From Flavobacterium hydrocarbonoxydans (GTDB lineage Bacteria; Bacteroidota; Bacteroidia; Flavobacteriales; Flavobacteriaceae), in assembly GCF_009789235.1 (NCBI RefSeq), contig NZ_WSTB01000003.1, positions 62,001 to 126,000 on the forward strand: a stretch of DNA of 64,000 nucleotides, read 5' to 3'. Shown here piece after piece: positions 55,458 through 62,580 of the stretch; position 1 is the first letter of the stretch; every line of letters starts with the position of its first letter. The position numbers and the translations under genes are program-made. A model generated the notes under the pieces. The model had not been told where the DNA came from and did not search any database. It saw only the letters and a program-made list of their open reading frames with translations.

Positions 55458-56772
55458 ATTTAATTAGATTGTATATGCTCATTCTGCTTTCGTTTGACTT
55501 GTTTTTAATATTTGTGTATTGTAATTTTTCTATTGAAAATTGATAAGTATCATTTATCCAATCTGTAATATTTTTGACGGTAACTGTTTTATGTATTTGT
55601 TCTTTATATTTCATAATTTCATACATAAATCTTAAATCTGTTCTTTTGGTTTCATTGATATTAAAGTTTTCGAAAAGACGTTCCCAAACAACAAAGGCAT
55701 TATCTTTAAATATATGATTGTGTAATTCTTTTTTAGCCTCATTATTAAACAAAGGTTCAGTTTGTTGAGGTGGGGTTTGTTTGTTCTTTAATCTATCAAT
55801 TTTAAGTTGTTCCTTAATAGATTTCCTTTTACTCTTTAAAAACATTTTTTGAGGCTCTATGTGATAAGGCTTGCCTTTATCAAACATTGTGATACTTAAA
55901 TATTCACTATCTAAATCATCAATAGCTCTGTTAATAATTTCTAAGCTATGAATTTTATCGTTTTTTGCAAAAATATTACTCAATGTTAAAAAACCTTGTT
56001 CTAAACAATACATTGTCAACTTTTTTAAATCAAAAAATACTCGACCATCTTTAAATAAAAAACATTCATAAAGTTTAACTGATAACTTTTTTAATGCTTC
56101 TTTTTCAAACAGTAATTGCTTATTGTTTTCCACGATATTAACAAACCACCACACAGCAAAAAACTCATTCATTTGCCCTTCTACAAGGTAATTGTAGCAC
56201 TTTTTATCTTCTTGTTTAATAGTCTTGTCATTTCCAGTGCAATACAAACAACTTTCTTTTACTGCCTTTGGCAAAGTTTTGTCGATAGATTTCTGAAATT
56301 CAGTAATTAGATGCTCTTTTAACTTTTTATCACTCAAATATGCATCAAAATAATCCCAAATAGACTTATCACTTTTATTGTTATTAAGTCCCAATGCCTT
56401 TTTCTGCTCCTCTGATAAGTCAAGTTTGTAAATTTTTTCATTATGAATGTCTTTAAAACCAATGTGAAGTTTTTCAATCATACCTAACGATTTTACTTTT
56501 TTTTCATTTTGTTTTGGTTGATATTGATTTTCAATTTCAATTTTTTTAATCTGTCTTTCGCAAAAACCGTCAAACCTAACTCCTAAAAGATTACCATTTT
56601 CTAAAAGTTCCGAATTAAGTGATAACGCAAGTAATTCAATTGATGTAAAATTTAATTTTTCGAGTTTGTAAGTCTTTATCAAGTCATTCCAATAATCAAT
56701 TGTCGCATTTTCTTTGATGTAACTACTAAAGTTATCACTTTTATATTTTCCGATAAATTCGTTTATTGTCAT
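55456..56772 (-). CDS. conserved island protein of unknown function
   Basis: A 438-aa protein with no recognised domain. It is helical and lysine-rich, with a possible zinc site (KESCLYCTGNDK ... KKCYNYL, residues ~175-200) and a C-terminal region (VWERLFENFNINETKRTDLR, TVKNITDWINDTYQF) that looks like a structural helical domain. Its place directly after the integrase and before the HTH gene is a position where mobility or replication genes are common in Bacteroidota islands. Confidence 0.6.
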   Translation of the reverse strand: MTINEFIGKYKSDNFSSYIKENATIDYWNDLIKTYKLEKLNFTSIELLALSLNSELLENGNLLGVRFDGFCERQIKKIEIENQYQPKQNEKKVKSLGMIEKLHIGFKDIHNEKIYKLDLSEEQKKALGLNNNKSDKSIWDYFDAYLSDKKLKEHLITEFQKSIDKTLPKAVKESCLYCTGNDKTIKQEDKKCYNYLVEGQMNEFFAVWWFVNIVENNKQLLFEKEALKKLSVKLYECFLFKDGRVFFDLKKLTMYCLEQGFLTLSNIFAKNDKIHSLEIINRAIDDLDSEYLSITMFDKGKPYHIEPQKMFLKSKRKSIKEQLKIDRLKNKQTPPQQTEPLFNNEAKKELHNHIFKDNAFVVWERLFENFNINETKRTDLRFMYEIMKYKEQIHKTVTVKNITDWINDTYQFSIEKLQYTNIKNKSNESRMSIYNLIK

Positions 56773-56819
56773 TTTGCCTGTATTAATGTAAAAGATGTGA
56801 TCTATAATAAATTTTATTT

Positions 56820-58166
56820 TTAAAAGTAATTTGTTATTTCCATTGCTAAATCCTTGTTGCTTTTTCCTAAGTAATTTAAAAACATCGCTTCGGTACTATG
56901 CCCAGTAACATTGATTAAATAAGTAGTGGGAATAGTTCCGTAAAAATTTGTTGCAAATGAACGTCTGCCAATATGCGAAGTTATCAATTCCCATTTTTTA
57001 AACATTCCAATTTCTTTGCGATACTGCTTAACCTCATCTTTATTTTTGGTTTTCTTTTCGGCTTTATCTTCTTGGTTCAAATCTGTTAATTTACTGCCTT
57101 TTATTTCATCAGTTAATCCAGCAATACGGCAAACTTGTTTTATAAATAAATTATACTTTGGGTCTGAAATAGGTTTAGGAAAATCATTATTTCTTTTTTC
57201 TAAAATTTCAATTACTTTAGGGTGTAATGCAACTGTCATAACTTTATTGGTTTTGACTTGTGTAAACTCAATAAATGGCTTCAAATCGCCTTGTTTGTTT
57301 TTTTCGTATCTAATTATTGATTTATCAAATCGCATAAAATCTGATATTCTTTGTCCTGTATAGCAACTAATAATTAACCAGTCTTTAGCATTGTCATAAT
57401 TATCATTTAAACGTCTTTTGTCAATGTTTTCAATCTTTGTAAGTTCCTCAAAGGTTAAATAAATCTTTTCAGTCTTATGCTGAGGTGTTTTAATTTTATC
57501 TAATTGGTGGCTAGTAGTAATACCGTTATGCTTTGCGTGATTACAAACTGTTTTAATAGTTCTTAAATCCTTTGAAATAGTATTTAAAGCATAATTGTTT
57601 TTTAAACAATAATTTTCAAAATCCATTTTGAATTTATCGTTTATATCAGAAATTTTAATTTTGTGATTTAATGTTTTTTGATAACGCTCTAATAAGTGTT
57701 TTGAAACATTGTATTTTTTTTGAGTACCAATTGTTATTTCATTTTTTTTGACTTCCATAAAATAATCAAAGTACTTTAAAAGTTCCGTTGGTAGTTCTTC
57801 TGCTTCCTTTGGTGGATTGTAATAAAAATCAATTTGAGTTTGCAACCATTCTTTATTTACCTCATCACGATTAACAGAATTGAAAATTTTTAAAATGTAG
57901 TTTTCAATCTTGTTAAGTTCAGTATTTACTTCTAAACGTCTATTTAAAATGTCAGGGTCTTTTGAGCCTTTGATTTTGATTTCTTTAATACCCTTTTCTT
58001 TGTTCGCTTTAATTTCAGCATGATGTCCAAACCAATTGAAGTAACCAATTTCAAACTTTGTATTTGCTCCAATAACAAAATCAGTATCATTGAAACGATA
58101 CAATAAACGTAAATGCAAATTTGCTTTGTCTTTAGTTGAGCGATACAAAAAGTTAACCGTAGCCAT
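56820..58166 (-). CDS. tyrosine recombinase (phage-type integrase)
   Basis: A 448-aa site-specific recombinase: an N-terminal arm-binding domain (residues ~1-115), a SAM-like core-binding domain (~130-230) and a catalytic domain with Arg273 (YTGQRISD), Lys305, His398-xx-Arg401 (SHIGRRSFATN), His423 (TGHST) and the nucleophile Tyr432 (FLNYLGKS). All catalytic residues are present. It lies just inside attR and integrated the island into tRNA-Arg. Possible arm-type sites are the TTTGTAC motifs upstream of its start and near attL. Confidence 0.94.
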   Translation of the reverse strand: MATVNFLYRSTKDKANLHLRLLYRFNDTDFVIGANTKFEIGYFNWFGHHAEIKANKEKGIKEIKIKGSKDPDILNRRLEVNTELNKIENYILKIFNSVNRDEVNKEWLQTQIDFYYNPPKEAEELPTELLKYFDYFMEVKKNEITIGTQKKYNVSKHLLERYQKTLNHKIKISDINDKFKMDFENYCLKNNYALNTISKDLRTIKTVCNHAKHNGITTSHQLDKIKTPQHKTEKIYLTFEELTKIENIDKRRLNDNYDNAKDWLIISCYTGQRISDFMRFDKSIIRYEKNKQGDLKPFIEFTQVKTNKVMTVALHPKVIEILEKRNNDFPKPISDPKYNLFIKQVCRIAGLTDEIKGSKLTDLNQEDKAEKKTKNKDEVKQYRKEIGMFKKWELITSHIGRRSFATNFYGTIPTTYLINVTGHSTEAMFLNYLGKSNKDLAMEITNYF

Positions 58167-58200
58167 ATTATAAAGTATTTGAATAATACAAATATAATTT

Positions 58201-58222
58201 ATTTGTACGGTATTTGTACGGT
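58201..58222. repeat. perfect 11-bp tandem repeat upstream of the integrase
   Basis: ATTTGTACGGT twice without a spacer, 35 bp upstream of the integrase start. The TTTGTACG motif recurs at 47765 near attL, so integrase arm sites or an integrase operator are possible. Confidence 0.6.
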
Positions 58223-58362
58223 AAAATGAAAATTACATCAAACTACTGCAAAGTAAATCAAAATAAACATTTCTGTAAAGTATTGATTTTATTGATATTT
58301 TACAGTACTTTTGTACAAAATGCTAGTATAATTGATTTTGTAATTTTGCAACTATTGTAGTT

Positions 58363-58375
58363 CAGTCGAGGTCAC
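58363..58375 (+). repeat. attR core: 13-bp direct repeat
   Basis: CAGTCGAGGTCAC, identical to attL at 47695-47707 and followed by chromosomal sequence with a terminator. Confidence 0.85.
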
Positions 58376-58384
58376 TACTAAAAA

Positions 58385-58417
58385 AACGTTAAAACTTAAG
58401 TTTTAACGTTTTTTTTT
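58385..58417 (+). terminator. 26-bp perfect palindrome with T-run beyond attR
   Basis: AACGTTAAAACTT pairs with AAGTTTTAACGTT, then TTTTTTT. It is probably the original terminator of tRNA-Arg, displaced by the island insertion. Confidence 0.85.
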
Positions 58418-58587
58418 ATGCTTTTTATGTAGTTTTTATATTCTTTATCCTACTTAAATGCACGGTTTAGACATCCTGTTGAGGTGATTACTCAGAATTT
58501 AAACCAAACTTAACATGCTGATTTACAGATATAAAAATTTTAATTTATCTTTACATTAAGAATAATTTAACACTAAAAAACTAAATT

Positions 58588-58779
58588 ATGAATTATAGAG
58601 ATGAGCAATACAAAGGAAAAATTTCTCCAAAAAAGGCACAAAAAATGCTTAAAAAGGAAGGAATGAATGTAACAGTTGAGCGCGCAGAAGAAATATTATA
58701 TTTTCTTAGGAAGCTGGCTAATATGCATATGCAACATTATTTAGAGAAAAATACGAATAAGAAAAAGACAAATGATTAA
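58588..58779 (+). CDS. small conserved hypothetical protein
   Basis: A 63-aa basic helical protein: KISPKKAQKMLKKEGMNVT then ERAEEILYFLRKLANMHMQHYL. I recall similar small proteins as common in Flavobacteria, with no known function. It stands alone just outside the island, with a terminator-like hairpin behind it. Confidence 0.65.
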   Translation: MNYRDEQYKGKISPKKAQKMLKKEGMNVTVERAEEILYFLRKLANMHMQHYLEKNTNKKKTND

Positions 58780-58825
58780 AATTAAATCTCCACAAAACAA
58801 TACCTGCTCATAATAAATTAAAAGA

Positions 58826-58857
58826 AAAAGCCACTGTTATAAAACAGCGACTTTTTA
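58826..58857. terminator. bidirectional terminator between the small gene and the Ub-like operon
   Basis: AAAAAGCCACTGTT pairs imperfectly with AACAGCGACTTTTT over a 4-nt loop, between two convergent stops. Confidence 0.65.
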
Positions 58858-58859
58858 AA

Positions 58860-59231
58860 TCATATCCAATTGACATCACTTTTCCGGACAAAAAAATGAC
58901 TTTTACATCCAATTTTTCTCCAAATTGATGGATAAATATCAATTAAACCTTTTTTATCAATAATATAACTCCATTTAGGGCTTGCATCTGGCAACAAATT
59001 CAAAATTATTTTAGCTTTACATCCACAGGGACACTGAAAAGCTAAAGACTCAGGCAAATTACCATCTTGAACTATAAAAATAATACCTTCTACAATTTCA
59101 TCTGGAGTATCATCAGCAAATTGGATTTTAAATTTTGCAGCATCTACAGAATTTGTAATATTGCATATATGCACCCAATAGGAACTAAATGTTGCAAAGA
59201 TGCATCTCCAAAACCTTATGATTTTTTTCAT
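58860..59231 (-). CDS. DUF6527-like zinc-binding protein of the ubiquitin-like operon
   Basis: A 123-aa protein with a likely zinc site: Cys67, Cys69 and Cys71 in QCPCGCKAKI, with Cys109 and His112 in IGCKSHFFV. Short stand-alone zinc proteins of this type (DUF6527) travel with bacterial ubiquitin-like operons; the role is unknown. Its ATG overlaps the stop of the JAB-E1 gene by one base (TGATG), so they are coupled; a GTG one codon earlier is also possible. It is the last gene of the operon. Confidence 0.8.
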   Translation of the reverse strand: MKKIIRFWRCIFATFSSYWVHICNITNSVDAAKFKIQFADDTPDEIVEGIIFIVQDGNLPESLAFQCPCGCKAKIILNLLPDASPKWSYIIDKKGLIDIYPSIWRKIGCKSHFFVRKSDVNWI

Positions 59232-60610
59232 CACAATCCGGTTAATCTTAAAAAAGGCTTGTAATCTCCTCTACCGACCCACTTTTGAGCAGCAACATCT
59301 TGTTCAAAATTACTTTCAGCTTCATTAATAATACAACCACCAGTATAATCCATCGTTATTTTAGCATAATTTTCCGGATCATCATCCTTAAATAAATGCA
59401 GGCGATTCAGTAATTCATTCACAGCCATGGCACTTATTTGCATGTTGATACTAATTACTGCAGGACGGTCAACATTTGCATTATGGACATAACCTTGCTT
59501 TAGTTGATCTTCAAAATCCGCCGGATTCTGGCGCTTTAAATTTTCGCTATACAGCCTCTCCTGTGTATACAATCTACGGCTAAATAATGTCGAACATCCA
59601 GGTTTAATATAATGAACACTTGCTGTTATTCCTTTTATACCTCCTTTTCCGTCAGCGTCAAGACGTACTCCCAGATCAAAGAAAGGTATCAAATAAAAAT
59701 TGGTCAGCTGCGCTATTAAATGTCTGCCATCTACACTGTCTACACATCCATAAATAACATCACACGTAATGAGCTCTTCCATTGCTTCGCGGCTCTCATA
59801 GAGATTAACACTATAGGTAACAACTTTAGTACCCAAATCCATTCTGTGAATAGTCTCAGCTAGCACTTCTGTTTTAAACCTAGAAGCGTCTGCATCCTGC
59901 TTGGTGGTATTTAAAATCCTGTTAAGATTCTTCCTTTCAACTGTATCAGGATCAACAATAACAATAGTCCCCACTCCTAAGCGAACCAACTGTTCAATTG
60001 TAGGACTCCCAGTTCCAGAACATCCAACAATACCAACTTTCATTTTTTTCAGTTGATTGTAAGTAGCCTCACCAAATGCCTGTCTTGTGCGGATCGAAAA
60101 ATCATCCTGTTCTACTGTACTATTGTCAAAAATGCGGATCGAATCTCCAGCAACGGAAATCTTATCAAATGCGAAAGTTGCCATCGCTGGAGTAAAAACC
60201 CTGCCAAAAACCTGACCATCAGGCACCATAACCGCTGATCCATGCACACCATCATGATCGCACCAGCCAAAAACGGATTGAAACAACTCACCATCGGACT
60301 GATCATCGGTATCAGAAAACTGCATATAACCGCCAGGATGGCTGTGAATCTTCAAAATAGCCAGATTCTCTTTTTCCGCACGTTCTAAAAAGGGAATAAT
60401 CCTTTGGGTTTTCCAATGCACAAATTCAGGGTCACGTTCACATTCATCATAAGGTATGAGTTCTATCTGATGGGTGAGCAGAATGGATACACCATCTCTT
60501 TCATACCTTCCACATAAAGCTACCGCAACAGCCTCTTTCCCGTCTCCGGGAAAAAGATGTTGCTGTAGGCTTTTATAATGCTCACCAGCAATTCTAAGCT
60601 GATATAGCAT
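59231..60610 (-). CDS. JAMM peptidase - ThiF/E1 fusion of a bacterial ubiquitin-like system
   Basis: A 459-aa fusion. Residues ~1-150 are a JAB/JAMM metallopeptidase with Glu26 and the exact motif HSHPGGYMQFSDTD (His89, His91, Ser99, Asp102), predicted to process the ubiquitin-like protein. Residues ~170-420 are an E1/ThiF domain with the nucleotide loop VGIVGCSGTGSPTIEQL, the Asp/Arg/Asn stretch VDPDTVERKNLNRIL, and GCVDSVDGR. A candidate catalytic Cys is Cys339 (KPGCSTLF). It activates or conjugates the neighbouring ubiquitin-like protein. The gene overlaps the next upstream gene by 17 bp. Confidence 0.88.
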   Translation of the reverse strand: MLYQLRIAGEHYKSLQQHLFPGDGKEAVAVALCGRYERDGVSILLTHQIELIPYDECERDPEFVHWKTQRIIPFLERAEKENLAILKIHSHPGGYMQFSDTDDQSDGELFQSVFGWCDHDGVHGSAVMVPDGQVFGRVFTPAMATFAFDKISVAGDSIRIFDNSTVEQDDFSIRTRQAFGEATYNQLKKMKVGIVGCSGTGSPTIEQLVRLGVGTIVIVDPDTVERKNLNRILNTTKQDADASRFKTEVLAETIHRMDLGTKVVTYSVNLYESREAMEELITCDVIYGCVDSVDGRHLIAQLTNFYLIPFFDLGVRLDADGKGGIKGITASVHYIKPGCSTLFSRRLYTQERLYSENLKRQNPADFEDQLKQGYVHNANVDRPAVISINMQISAMAVNELLNRLHLFKDDDPENYAKITMDYTGGCIINEAESNFEQDVAAQKWVGRGDYKPFLRLTGL

Positions 60611-61727
60611 GACCAGGTCTTTTTATGAATTCATTTTCCAGCCAAAAATCCGCCAGAGGCACATGGGTGCTCAAATTATCAACTTGCGGTCTCCATGGAT
60701 TTGCAGGGGTACGATGTCTTGACCACTGCTGATAAGACTTTCCGTCCAATGCATGCGGTGTCAGCGCGCCAATTGGCTTGCCATCAACCCTGCTTAAAGC
60801 AGGAAAAAAATAAACCATATCAAGACCCGCCGTTGGATATCCGCTGACCATCCTGATTCCCATGGATACAGTTGCGACATTATAACCCTCCGGAATTGGA
60901 TAATTGTGGATTAACACCCAGTTTTCCTGTCCTAATTTAGCCGTTTCAAAAGGTAATTTCAGTCCAGAAAGAAATGCCTGATCTTCGTCAAGCAGATCAA
61001 ATTCAAAACGCAACTTTCTTGGCTCACCTTCGGTTTGATCCAGTGGAATAGTTTTAAACTTTTCAATTCCAGGATCTGTAAAACAAACCTTCTGGTCGTT
61101 TGCTATGGTCACAACACGCCCGTCTCTAAATTTCTGGCGCAGCTGAAATCTGTCAGGAGGAGTTTTATTGGTCAGTAGCAGTATCTCTCTACCAGTTAAA
61201 CAAGCATCGTCAACCACATATGGCTCACGATCGATGCTTATTCTGTACTTGCAGTCTGGAGGAACAGGTTGCCCATTCTGGCAATGCTCGTGAACATCGA
61301 TGATTTCAACTTCGTAAGATAAAAATCTTGCACCGTTTTTTATCGCTATCTTATGCTCACGATCATTTTTATACCCAATTTCAATTTCACCCTCACGCTG
61401 TACTAGATAAAAGTCTTTTACCACTTTTCCCGCAGCTGCAAGGATTTTGTTCGGTGTCATAAATGATTCTGAAACCTGCACTGCGGCATCATCAACATGG
61501 ATGATCAGTTTGTCATAGGGTCTGGAGTAAAAGCCTTCCAAACCAGGCGCTCTTAAATCAATGATTTCTGAAAGCTGAATTGGTTCAAAACCATTTTCAT
61601 TCACCTTTATTAGTAATTCATACTCTTCCACTGGAACCAATCCGGCTCTTTGAAGGATTTCCATTCCAGTGATTTTTGAATCTTGAGATTCAAACTTTTT
61701 ATCGTTTAATCTATATTCTTGTGACAT
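60594..61727 (-). CDS. multi-ubiquitin-like and E2-like fusion protein
   Basis: A 377-aa protein. Three ubiquitin-like repeats cover residues ~1-68, ~70-140 and ~159-228; each shows a beta strand, a GxxIL or NKIL helix motif (GMEILQRAG, NKILAAAG, GREILLLTN) and a late Gly-x-x-Phe (GLEGFYS, NGARFLS, DPGIEKFK). Residues ~238-377 form an E2-like domain resembling Prok-E2_E (PWRPQVDNLSTHVPLADFWL), which contains no cysteine, so classical thioester transfer is not expected from it. It is the first gene of a three-gene overlapping operon. Confidence 0.82.
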   Translation of the reverse strand: MSQEYRLNDKKFESQDSKITGMEILQRAGLVPVEEYELLIKVNENGFEPIQLSEIIDLRAPGLEGFYSRPYDKLIIHVDDAAVQVSESFMTPNKILAAAGKVVKDFYLVQREGEIEIGYKNDREHKIAIKNGARFLSYEVEIIDVHEHCQNGQPVPPDCKYRISIDREPYVVDDACLTGREILLLTNKTPPDRFQLRQKFRDGRVVTIANDQKVCFTDPGIEKFKTIPLDQTEGEPRKLRFEFDLLDEDQAFLSGLKLPFETAKLGQENWVLIHNYPIPEGYNVATVSMGIRMVSGYPTAGLDMVYFFPALSRVDGKPIGALTPHALDGKSYQQWSRHRTPANPWRPQVDNLSTHVPLADFWLENEFIKRPGHAISA

Positions 61728-61788
61728 AGTGTTTACGTTTTAGTCTTTCGACATTAATAAAAAATACAAAAAATAATCTCCATAGATT

Positions 61789-61822
61789 CTGTAGTAAAGG
61801 AGTATGTTTTATTTTACTACAG
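61789..61822. promoter_or_regulatory. inverted repeat upstream of the Ub-like operon
   Basis: CTGTAGTAAA (61789-61798) and TTTACTACAG (61813-61822) form a perfect 10-bp inverted repeat with a 14-nt spacer, 62 bp before the operon start. It is a candidate repressor site. Confidence 0.55.
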
Positions 61823-61842
61823 TGCAAAATCTTCGGGATTAC

Positions 61843-61872
61843 TTGTAGAGTTTAAATAAACGTTTAACTTTG
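61843..61872 (+). promoter_or_regulatory. small RNA promoter: TTG - 19 nt - TAACTTTG
   Basis: TTG 61843-61845 and TAACTTTG 61865-61872 match both Bacteroidota boxes with ideal spacing, ahead of a hairpin-rich, gene-less stretch ending in a terminator. Confidence 0.65.
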
Positions 61873-61877
61873 TAACC

Positions 61878-61987
61878 ACGAGATAAGAGGTTGACTTAGG
61901 TGATAAGCCTGTCAATGAGAAGTCCGTCAAAACTTTATTTCCTCGTAATGTAGCCCAGCGCCGGTGCAAACGGTTCTGGGTTTTTTC
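61878..61987 (+). ncRNA. candidate small RNA (~110 nt)
   Basis: It runs from a promoter-like start to a terminator hairpin (CCCAG ... CTGGG with inner CCG/CGG at 61954-61980, then TTTTTT). Inside, ACGAG (61878) pairs with CTCGT (61942), and TTGAC/GTCAA plus AGG/CCT form a nested hairpin (61891-61915). No ORF of note fits. The family is unknown to me. Confidence 0.6.
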
Positions 61988-62178
61988 TTTTATCAGCTCT
62001 TTTTATTTTAATTGTTGTCATTATTTATTCGCATTTCTACTTCCTGTCTTATTTTCACATTACCATGCATAAAGCTAAAATTATTAAGTAATGATTTTAA
62101 AAGTTTACTCTGCAAATATATAAAAATCTAAATATATCAAGCAATTATTTTTTATAAATTTAGATTTAATTTAGAATC

Positions 62179-62212
62179 TTGCTTGATATATTAAGCAAAT
62201 AATGTATATTTG
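62179..62212 (+). promoter_or_regulatory. operator overlapping the XRE/ImmA promoter
   Basis: TTGCTT gatatatt AAGCAA (62179-62198) is an inverted repeat, and part of it recurs at 62131-62144 (ATATATCAAGCAA, inverted). TTG 62183 and TATATTTG 62205-62212 (spacer 19) make the promoter, so a bound repressor would cover the -33 box. Confidence 0.65.
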
Positions 62213-62223
62213 CAGAAAAAACA

Positions 62224-62580
62224 ATGATGAGTTCACTCGGAGCATCTTTAAAAGATGCAAGAAAAAATGTAGGGCTTACATTGAGACAAGTAGAAGAAAT
62301 GACAGATATTTCTAATGCTTATCTTAGCCAGCTAGAAAATGATAAGATTAAAAACCCATCAGTTAATATCTTATCAAAACTATCATCTTTATATAAAGTG
62401 TCCCTAAAAACACTTCTTTCAAATGCAAAAATGATAGATAAAAAAGAAGCCCGCCAGGAAGAAATTAATTTAAGCTTTGCTCAAAAAATAGCTTTTCGAG
62501 CAGAAGACCTAACGGAAGAAGAAAGAAATGATGTTTTAAAATATTTAGAATTTATTAAATCACGTAAAAGTAATATATGA
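62224..62580 (+). CDS. XRE-family transcriptional regulator
   Basis: A 118-aa HTH_3 (Cro/CI-type) regulator: LGASLKDARKNVGLTLRQVE and TDISNAYLSQLENDKI form the helix-turn-helix, followed by a helical tail ending FIKSRKSNI. It is followed, with a 4-bp ATGA overlap, by an ImmA-type peptidase gene. In such pairs the peptidase cleaves the repressor after a signal (as ICEBs1 ImmR/ImmA). The operator inverted repeat overlaps its own promoter, suggesting autoregulation. Confidence 0.88.
   Translation: MMSSLGASLKDARKNVGLTLRQVEEMTDISNAYLSQLENDKIKNPSVNILSKLSSLYKVSLKTLLSNAKMIDKKEARQEEINLSFAQKIAFRAEDLTEEERNDVLKYLEFIKSRKSNI

Larger units (their letters stand above)
47695..58375. mobile_element. tRNA-Arg genomic island, ~10.7 kb
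   Basis: Bounded by the 13-bp repeat at the tRNA-Arg 3' end and its copy at 58363-58375, with a tyrosine integrase gene starting ~200 bp inside attR. The order is integrase, unknown 438-aa gene, HTH, polymerase-like gene, then cargo, all on the minus strand. There are no phage structural or conjugation genes, so it is an integrative element carrying a replication-like module and a possible defence cargo. Confidence 0.85.
58167..58587. other. 421-bp region holding attR, a tandem repeat and a terminator
   Basis: It contains the promoter side of the integrase, a perfect tandem of ATTTGTACGGT (58201-58211 and 58212-58222), the palindrome TTTTGTACAAAA (58309-58320), attR (58363-58375) and a terminator. 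I see no gene. A TATCTTTA box at 58546 may serve the next gene, but its last base departs from consensus. Confidence 0.6.
61728..62223. other. 496-bp intergenic region with operator and small RNA
   Basis: Apart from the inverted repeat at 61789-61822 and the small RNA at 61878-61987, it holds the XRE operator and promoter at 62131-62212. I see no protein gene. Confidence 0.6.

Noticed and set aside
61878..61987. Reading the structured stretch as a riboswitch of the XRE gene
   Set aside because: A full terminator lies between it and the XRE promoter, which has its own boxes, so it is an independent transcript rather than a leader.
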